From Rhodobacterales bacterium HKCCSP123 (GTDB lineage Bacteria > Pseudomonadota > Alphaproteobacteria > Rhodobacterales > Rhodobacteraceae), in assembly GCA_015689745.1 (NCBI GenBank), contig WVSO01000023.1, positions 1 to 43,237 of the forward strand: a stretch of 43,237 bases of DNA, read 5' to 3'. The first letter of the stretch is position 1. Every line of letters begins with the position of its first letter. A model generated the notes under the pieces. That model had not been told where the DNA came from, searched no databases, and saw only the letters and a list, made by a program, of their open reading frames with translations. Positions 38,961 to 43,237 of this stretch are shown one piece after another. The position numbers and the translations under genes are program-made.

Positions 38961-39962
38961 ATGAAACGTCTGTTGCTCGCCCTCTTGCTTGCCGGCGGGC
39001 TTGTGTCGGTCGCCTGGTTCGGCTGGGCCATCGTGACCGAACGCTCCGTCTCGGCATGGCTTGACGCCCGCGAGGCAGAGGGCTGGGTCGTCACGCGCGA
39101 GGACATCACCGTCTCGGGCTATCCGAACCGGTTCGTGACCGAGTTCGGCGAGCTGTCACTGGCCGATCCGGCGACCGGCCTTGTCTGGTCCGCTCCGGGC
39201 CTGATCCTCCGGCAGGCGGCGCTGGACCCCGGACGGGTCGAAGCGGTCTGGCCGTCCACGCAGACGATCGCATCGCCACAGGAGCGGCTCGAGATCACGG
39301 GCGAAACGCTCACCTCCGCGCTCGCCCTGCGCCCGTCCGCGAATTTCGCCCTCGACGCCTCCGTGACGCGGATGGAGGAGATCCGCATCGACAGCAGCCT
39401 CGGGTGGCAGGCGGGCCTCGCCACGGGCCATCTCGACATGATCCGGCAGGAAGGGACCGAGGCGCGCTACACCCTTCTCTTCGAGGCGACCGAGGTCACG
39501 CCGCCCGAGGAGATCGGCCGCCTGCTCGACCCCGCGGGCCTTCTGCCCGGCGCAATTCCGGTCGTCCGCGCCGAGGGCGTGGTGATCTTCGACCGTCCCT
39601 GGGACCTGTCGTCGATCGAGGACGCGCGCCCGCAGCCCGTCCGGATCGAGCTGGCCGAGGCGCGTGCCGAATGGGGCAGCCTCCTGCTTCGCATGTCCGG
39701 CGACCTGGAGGTGGATGCCGAGGGTCGGGGCACCGGCGAGATCGCGATACGGGCCGAGAACTGGCCCGAGATGCTTGCCATGGCCGAGCGCGCGGGCCTC
39801 ATCTCCGACGCCGCGCGGCGCACCGCCGAAGGCGCGCTCGGGTTTCTCGCCGGTCTGTCCGGTCGGCGCGAGGACCTCGACGTCACGCTGCGCCTCGACG
39901 ACGGCTTCCTCTTCCTCGGCCCGCTTCCCGTCGGTGACGGACCCCGCTTCCGCCTGCGTTAG
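38961..39962 (+). CDS. DUF2125 family membrane-anchored protein
   Basis: A 333-residue protein with an N-terminal signal anchor (MKRLLLALLLAGGLVSVAWFG). The remainder is a beta-rich extracytoplasmic domain with repeated strand patterns (ITVSGYPNRFVTEFGELSLADP, LEITGETLTSALALRP), as in DUF2125, an alphaproteobacterial family of unknown function. GYPNRF is the family's recognisable motif. GGGGAGG precedes ATG 38961. It is a single plus-strand gene between minus-strand operons; its stop overlaps that of the extensin-like gene by a few bases. Confidence 0.85.
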   Translation: MKRLLLALLLAGGLVSVAWFGWAIVTERSVSAWLDAREAEGWVVTREDITVSGYPNRFVTEFGELSLADPATGLVWSAPGLILRQAALDPGRVEAVWPSTQTIASPQERLEITGETLTSALALRPSANFALDASVTRMEEIRIDSSLGWQAGLATGHLDMIRQEGTEARYTLLFEATEVTPPEEIGRLLDPAGLLPGAIPVVRAEGVVIFDRPWDLSSIEDARPQPVRIELAEARAEWGSLLLRMSGDLEVDAEGRGTGEIAIRAENWPEMLAMAERAGLISDAARRTAEGALGFLAGLSGRREDLDVTLRLDDGFLFLGPLPVGDGPRFRLR

Positions 39963-40960
39963 CGGCAGTAGGGCCCCGACCGGTAGGACGCCACGTCGAA
40001 GTGGAAATGGTCCTGGTGGAACCGGTCCGAATTGGGCCCCAGCACCGTGCCGAAGGGCCCGCAGGCCCCGCGGTGCAACTGCTGCAGGATCGGCCCGGCG
40101 CGCCGGTCCCGCCAGCCACCCAGAACGGTCAGCTCGCTGCCATTGGCCAGCCCGATCCCCGCGATGTCGATCGCGTTGCCGCGCCCGTGCTCGGAGATCC
40201 GTGCGCCCGCCTGGTTGTTGCGCGTCCGGCAGGCGTAGGACGCCACGACGCGCAGCGACCGCACCCCGCCGCCTGTCCGGCCCACCGTCGGCACGAGGCT
40301 GCGCTGCACCCAGGTCTGCAGCGCTCGGGCGGTGTTGCAATTCACCGTCGCGGGCGAGCTGAGCGCGATGCCTTCGACCTCGCGCAAGCGCACCGGCTCG
40401 TCGATGCCGCAGCCGCTTATGCGCCCCGGGATCGGGTCCAGCTCATCGCCCACGAGACCGGTGGCCCCGCAGAGTGAGCCCCGCCGCCCCGTCTGGGCGA
40501 CCCGCGCCGACGTGTTCCGCGCGGCCGAGGCGCGCGCGTTCTGCACAAGGCCATTCGGCCTGAACCCGGGGCGCAGCGAGCGCGCCACCGCCAGCCGCGT
40601 ACCCGTGCCACCGGTGAAGACAAGCGCTGCCACGCCGGATGGAAGTGCCGCGGATTGCACGGGTTCCGATGGCTCCGGGGAGGCAACGGGCGGAGCCGCG
40701 CTGGCCTGCACCTCCTCTCCACCGCCCCGCAGCACGGGCCGCAACGACGATCCCGGCGCGAGCGCCGTGGCCGCCACGACGACGCGTGTCGGCCCGCCGT
40801 TCTCCTCCTCGGCCGCCTGCAGGGCGGGAACGGCCACCGGCGCACCGCCGGGCCGCGGATCGGGTCTCGGGGACCGGTCGGGCGCCTCTGCCGCCGCCGA
40901 GAAGGTGAGCGACATGACCCCCAGCACCGCGGCGGCAAGATATGCCGCGCAGCGCCTCAC
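39959..40960 (-). CDS. Extensin-like C-terminal domain protein (M15-like fold)
   Basis: A 333-residue exported protein with a signal peptide (1-24), a Pro/Ala/Gly-rich low-complexity region (25-150), and an extensin-like domain (about 160-333). The latter shows ISEHGRGNAIDIAG with H258 and D265, and QDHFHFD with H318 and H320. This H-x6-D / H-x-H set is the zinc site of M15 (VanY-like) D,D-peptidases, so a peptidoglycan carboxypeptidase activity is plausible but unproven. Conserved Cys (SLCGATG, SGCGID, YACRTR, GACGPFG, PYC) suggest disulfides. The start is GTG 40960, in a GTGA overlap with the tyrA stop. Confidence 0.85.
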   Translation of the reverse strand: MRRCAAYLAAAVLGVMSLTFSAAAEAPDRSPRPDPRPGGAPVAVPALQAAEEENGGPTRVVVAATALAPGSSLRPVLRGGGEEVQASAAPPVASPEPSEPVQSAALPSGVAALVFTGGTGTRLAVARSLRPGFRPNGLVQNARASAARNTSARVAQTGRRGSLCGATGLVGDELDPIPGRISGCGIDEPVRLREVEGIALSSPATVNCNTARALQTWVQRSLVPTVGRTGGGVRSLRVVASYACRTRNNQAGARISEHGRGNAIDIAGIGLANGSELTVLGGWRDRRAGPILQQLHRGACGPFGTVLGPNSDRFHQDHFHFDVASYRSGPYCR

Positions 40961-41892
40961 GCGCCGGGCACCTCGCGCTTGACCTTGGCGCGCCCGAAGT
41001 CGGGGGCGTCGGTGTCCTGCCCCGCCTCGATGATGCCGCGCCGGATCGCGCGGGTGCGGGTGAAATAGGCGTGCAGGTGGTCGCCGTCGCCCCGCCGGAT
41101 CGCGCGTTGCAGGGCGAAAAGCTCCTCGGTGAAGCGGCCGAGGATTTCCAGCGTCGCGTCCTTGTTGGTCAGGAACACGTCACGCCACATCGTCGGGTCG
41201 CTCGCCGCGATCCGCGTGAAATCGCGGAAACCGGCGGCGGAATACTTGATGACCTCGCTGTCGGTCACGCGCCGCAGGTCGTCGGCGACGCCCACCATCG
41301 TGTAGGCGATCAGGTGCGGCGTGTGGCTGGTCACCGCCAGCACGAGGTCATGGTGATCGGCGTCCATCTCCTCGACATTGGCACCGCACCCTTCCCAGAG
41401 CGCGCGCAGCTTCGCCGTGGCGGCAGGGTCGGTTCCCTCGACAGGGGTCAGGAGCGTGTAGCGGTTGTCGAAGAGCTCGGCAAAGCCCGAGCGCGGGCCG
41501 CTGTGTTCCGTTCCCGCCAGCGGGTGACCGGGGATGAAATGCACCCCCTCGGGCAGGTGCGGGCCGACCTGTTCGATCACGTCGCGCTTGACCGAGCCGA
41601 CATCCGTGACGGTCGCGCCCGGCGCCAGGTGCGGCGCGATCTCGGCGGCGACCGCGCCCATCGCGCCCACCGGCACGCAGAGCACGACGAGGTCGGCGCC
41701 CGCGACCGCCTCGGCCGCCGTCTCGGTGATCCGGTCGCAAAGACCGATCTCCTGCGCGATCGCCCGCGTCTCGGCCGAGCGCGCGGTTCCCACGATCTCG
41801 CCCGCCAGCCCCGCACGGCGCATCGCATGGGCCATCGACCCCGCGATCAGGCCCAGGCCGATCAGCGCCACACGGCTGTAGATCACGCTCAT
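40957..41892 (-). CDS. tyrA: Prephenate/arogenate dehydrogenase
   Basis: A 311-residue enzyme of tyrosine synthesis, oxidatively decarboxylating prephenate or arogenate with NAD(P). The Rossmann motif is [45 protein letters not shown] and [15 protein letters not shown] carry the catalytic and substrate residues. There is no chorismate mutase or ACT domain attached. The start ATG 41892 overlaps the hisC stop (ATGA); a much longer frame extends upstream but is a shadow of hisC. The hisC-tyrA pair is coupled, as in many alphaproteobacteria, where HisC-type aminotransferases can also serve aromatic amino acids. Confidence 0.94.
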   Translation of the reverse strand: MSVIYSRVALIGLGLIAGSMAHAMRRAGLAGEIVGTARSAETRAIAQEIGLCDRITETAAEAVAGADLVVLCVPVGAMGAVAAEIAPHLAPGATVTDVGSVKRDVIEQVGPHLPEGVHFIPGHPLAGTEHSGPRSGFAELFDNRYTLLTPVEGTDPAATAKLRALWEGCGANVEEMDADHHDLVLAVTSHTPHLIAYTMVGVADDLRRVTDSEVIKYSAAGFRDFTRIAASDPTMWRDVFLTNKDATLEILGRFTEELFALQRAIRRGDGDHLHAYFTRTRAIRRGIIEAGQDTDAPDFGRAKVKREVPGA

Positions 41893-42974
41893 GCCGCCCC
41901 CTTGAATTCTGTCAGTGCCGCCAGCACGCGGGAATTGTCCTCGGGCCGGCCCACGGTGATGCGCAGGGCCTCGGGGAAGCCGTAGCCCTTCGGATGCCGC
42001 ACGATGATGCCCGCGGATTTCAGGTGCGCGTCCGCCGCCACCGCTTCGGCCTCGTCGGCGAAACGGGCCAGCACGAAATTGGCGAAACTCTCGTCGCAGG
42101 CGATGCCGAGTTGCCGCAGCCCGCCCACCAGCCGCGCCCGCTCCTCGGCGTTCACCCGCAGGCACTCGGCCACCCAGTCCACATCCCGCATCGCCGCCTC
42201 GGCACCCGCGAGAGCCACCCCCGACAGGTTGAAGGGCCCCCGGATGCGGTTCAGCGTGTCCACGACATGCCGCGGCGCGTAGCCGTAGCCCACGCGCAAG
42301 CCACCGAGGCCGTAGGCCTTCGAGAAGGTCCGCGTCATCACCACGTCGTCGCGCGCCTCGACCAGCGCGCGGCCGCCATCGTAGCCCTCGACGAACTCCG
42401 CATAGGCCCCGTCGAGCACCAGCAGGCATTCGCCGGGCAACCCCTCGGCCAGCCGGGTCAGATCCTCCATCGGCAGGAAGGTCGCCGTGGGGTTGGCCGG
42501 GTTGGCGATGAAGACCAGCCGCGTCTCGGGCCCCGCCCGCTCGAGGATCGCATCGACATCGACCACCCGGTCCCGCTCGGGCACCTCGACCGGGGTGGCC
42601 CCCGCGGCCAGGGCGCTGATGCGGTACATGGCGAAGCCGTGTTCGGTGTGCATCACCTCGAGGCCGGGACCGACATAGGCCTGGCAGAGGAAATGGATGA
42701 TCTCGTCCGACCCCACGCCGCAGACGATCCGGTCGGGGTCGAGCCCGTGCACCCCGGCGATAGCCGCGCGCAAACCGGCATGGTCGGTCGAGGGGTAGCG
42801 GTGGCTTTCGCCCAGCGCGCGCCCCATCGCTTCCACCGCCGCGGGCGAGGGGCCGAAGGGGTTCTCGTTCGAGCTCAGCTTCAGCGGTTCGGCCACGCCC
42901 TCGAGCGCCGACTGACCGCCCTGGTAAAGGGCGATGTCGAGAATTCCGGGCTGCGGGCGGATCGGGGCGGGCAT
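41889..42974 (-). CDS. hisC: Histidinol-phosphate aminotransferase
   Basis: A 361-residue class I/II PLP aminotransferase. Seen: [47 protein letters not shown] and the Schiff-base Lys219 in [15 protein letters not shown]. Histidine synthesis uses it to convert imidazole acetol phosphate to histidinol phosphate. Its fusion by overlap to tyrA suggests a role in tyrosine/phenylalanine transamination as well. ATG 42974 gives the usual [14 protein letters not shown] start; GTG 42995 is possible but has no ribosome binding site. It lies 69 bp after priA on the same strand. Confidence 0.93.
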   Translation of the reverse strand: MPAPIRPQPGILDIALYQGGQSALEGVAEPLKLSSNENPFGPSPAAVEAMGRALGESHRYPSTDHAGLRAAIAGVHGLDPDRIVCGVGSDEIIHFLCQAYVGPGLEVMHTEHGFAMYRISALAAGATPVEVPERDRVVDVDAILERAGPETRLVFIANPANPTATFLPMEDLTRLAEGLPGECLLVLDGAYAEFVEGYDGGRALVEARDDVVMTRTFSKAYGLGGLRVGYGYAPRHVVDTLNRIRGPFNLSGVALAGAEAAMRDVDWVAECLRVNAEERARLVGGLRQLGIACDESFANFVLARFADEAEAVAADAHLKSAGIIVRHPKGYGFPEALRITVGRPEDNSRVLAALTEFKGAA

Positions 42975-43043
42975 TGTGACGAACCTGACTGGCACTGGCT
43001 TGGCGGTGTCTCTAGCGGGGTTCTGACCCCAAGAAAACCGTTA

Positions 43044-43237
43044 TCAGTAGAAGCTTTGCGGATCGATATCGACCGACAGGCGCAGTTTCGCCGAAAGCTT
43101 CACCGGCGCGATCCAGCGGGCGATGGCGGGCTGAAGCGCCACGCCCTTGGGCGCCTTGACCAGAAGGCGGACCCGGTGCCGCCCCCGCACGCGGGCGATC
43201 GGCGCGGGCGCCGGCCCGTAGACCACCCCGCCCGCCT
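43044..43237 (-). CDS. priA: Primosomal protein N' (PriA), C-terminal part
   Basis: The last 64 residues of a minus-strand gene that continues past the right edge of the window. The sequence VYGPAPAPIARVRGRHRVRLLVKAP, then SAKLRLSVDIDPQSFY at the end, matches the extreme C terminus of the PriA replication-restart helicase (family pattern GPAPA-x-ARVRGRYR-x-LLVKAP, ending VDVDPQS-F). The frame is open to the edge with no start required. Its stop is 69 bp before hisC, so read-through into hisC is possible. Confidence 0.85.
   Translation of the reverse strand, partial: AGGVVYGPAPAPIARVRGRHRVRLLVKAPKGVALQPAIARWIAPVKLSAKLRLSVDIDPQSFY

Overview
The window is GC-rich chromosomal DNA of an alphaproteobacterium, most likely a member of the Rhodobacterales (Roseobacter group). 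The basis is: an F1 ATP synthase operon (delta-alpha-gamma-beta-epsilon) without F0 genes beside it; a groESL operon preceded by a CIRCE element; an Hsp20-DUF1150 pair; the family set DUF465, DUF2125, TIGR01459 HAD, YcgN and extensin-like; and the stretch clpA - M23 - MotB-like/MotA-like - chaC - DUF2125 - extensin - tyrA - hisC - priA, an order I recall from that group. I see no rRNA, tRNA, CRISPR array, insertion sequence or prophage. About 43 genes fill almost all of the sequence, and many neighbours share 4-8 bp stop/start overlaps.

Layout. 1-6.2 kb: a secreted MORN-repeat protein, nadE, a heat-shock Hsp20-DUF1150 operon, a DUF465 protein and purEK. 6.3-11.6 kb: a secreted lipase-like hydrolase, a Nudix protein, a minus-strand chain (bactofilin-like envelope protein, HIBADH-type dehydrogenase, orphan PhnM-like amidohydrolase, EamA transporter). 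11.7-13.9 kb: groESL. 14-19.1 kb, mostly plus strand: Mn-dependent pyrophosphatase, HAD hydrolase, PhaJ-like hydratase with a putative PhaR site, then coupled ribF-ycgN-threonine aldolase. 19.1-24.5 kb: alpha/beta hydrolase and HCCA-isomerase-like pair, prs, a TetA-like exporter, and a lower-GC patch with an S41-like protein and an H-type lectin protein. 24.6-29.7 kb: atpHAGDC. 29.9-35 kb: methyltransferase, gloB, clpA, M23 protein. 35-43.2 kb: a proton-channel pair (MotA/ExbB-like plus a MotB-like protein with a very long coiled coil), chaC, DUF2125, an extensin-like protein, tyrA, hisC and the 3' end of priA.

Functional themes are proteostasis (Hsp20, GroESL, ClpA), nucleotide and cofactor synthesis (NadE, PurEK, RibF, Prs), energy (F1, pyrophosphatase), aromatic and histidine amino acid synthesis, and envelope or peptidoglycan work (MORN, bactofilin-like, M23, MotA/MotB-like, extensin-like). 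Best candidates for new biology: the MotA/MotB-like motor with its ~460-residue coiled coil next to two possible peptidoglycan hydrolases; a near-identical 25-bp intergenic element found at two loci at almost the same distance from the upstream stop codon; the orphan PhnM-like operon; and the predicted PhaR box over the phaJ-like promoter. All functional calls come from reading the sequence; no database search was run.
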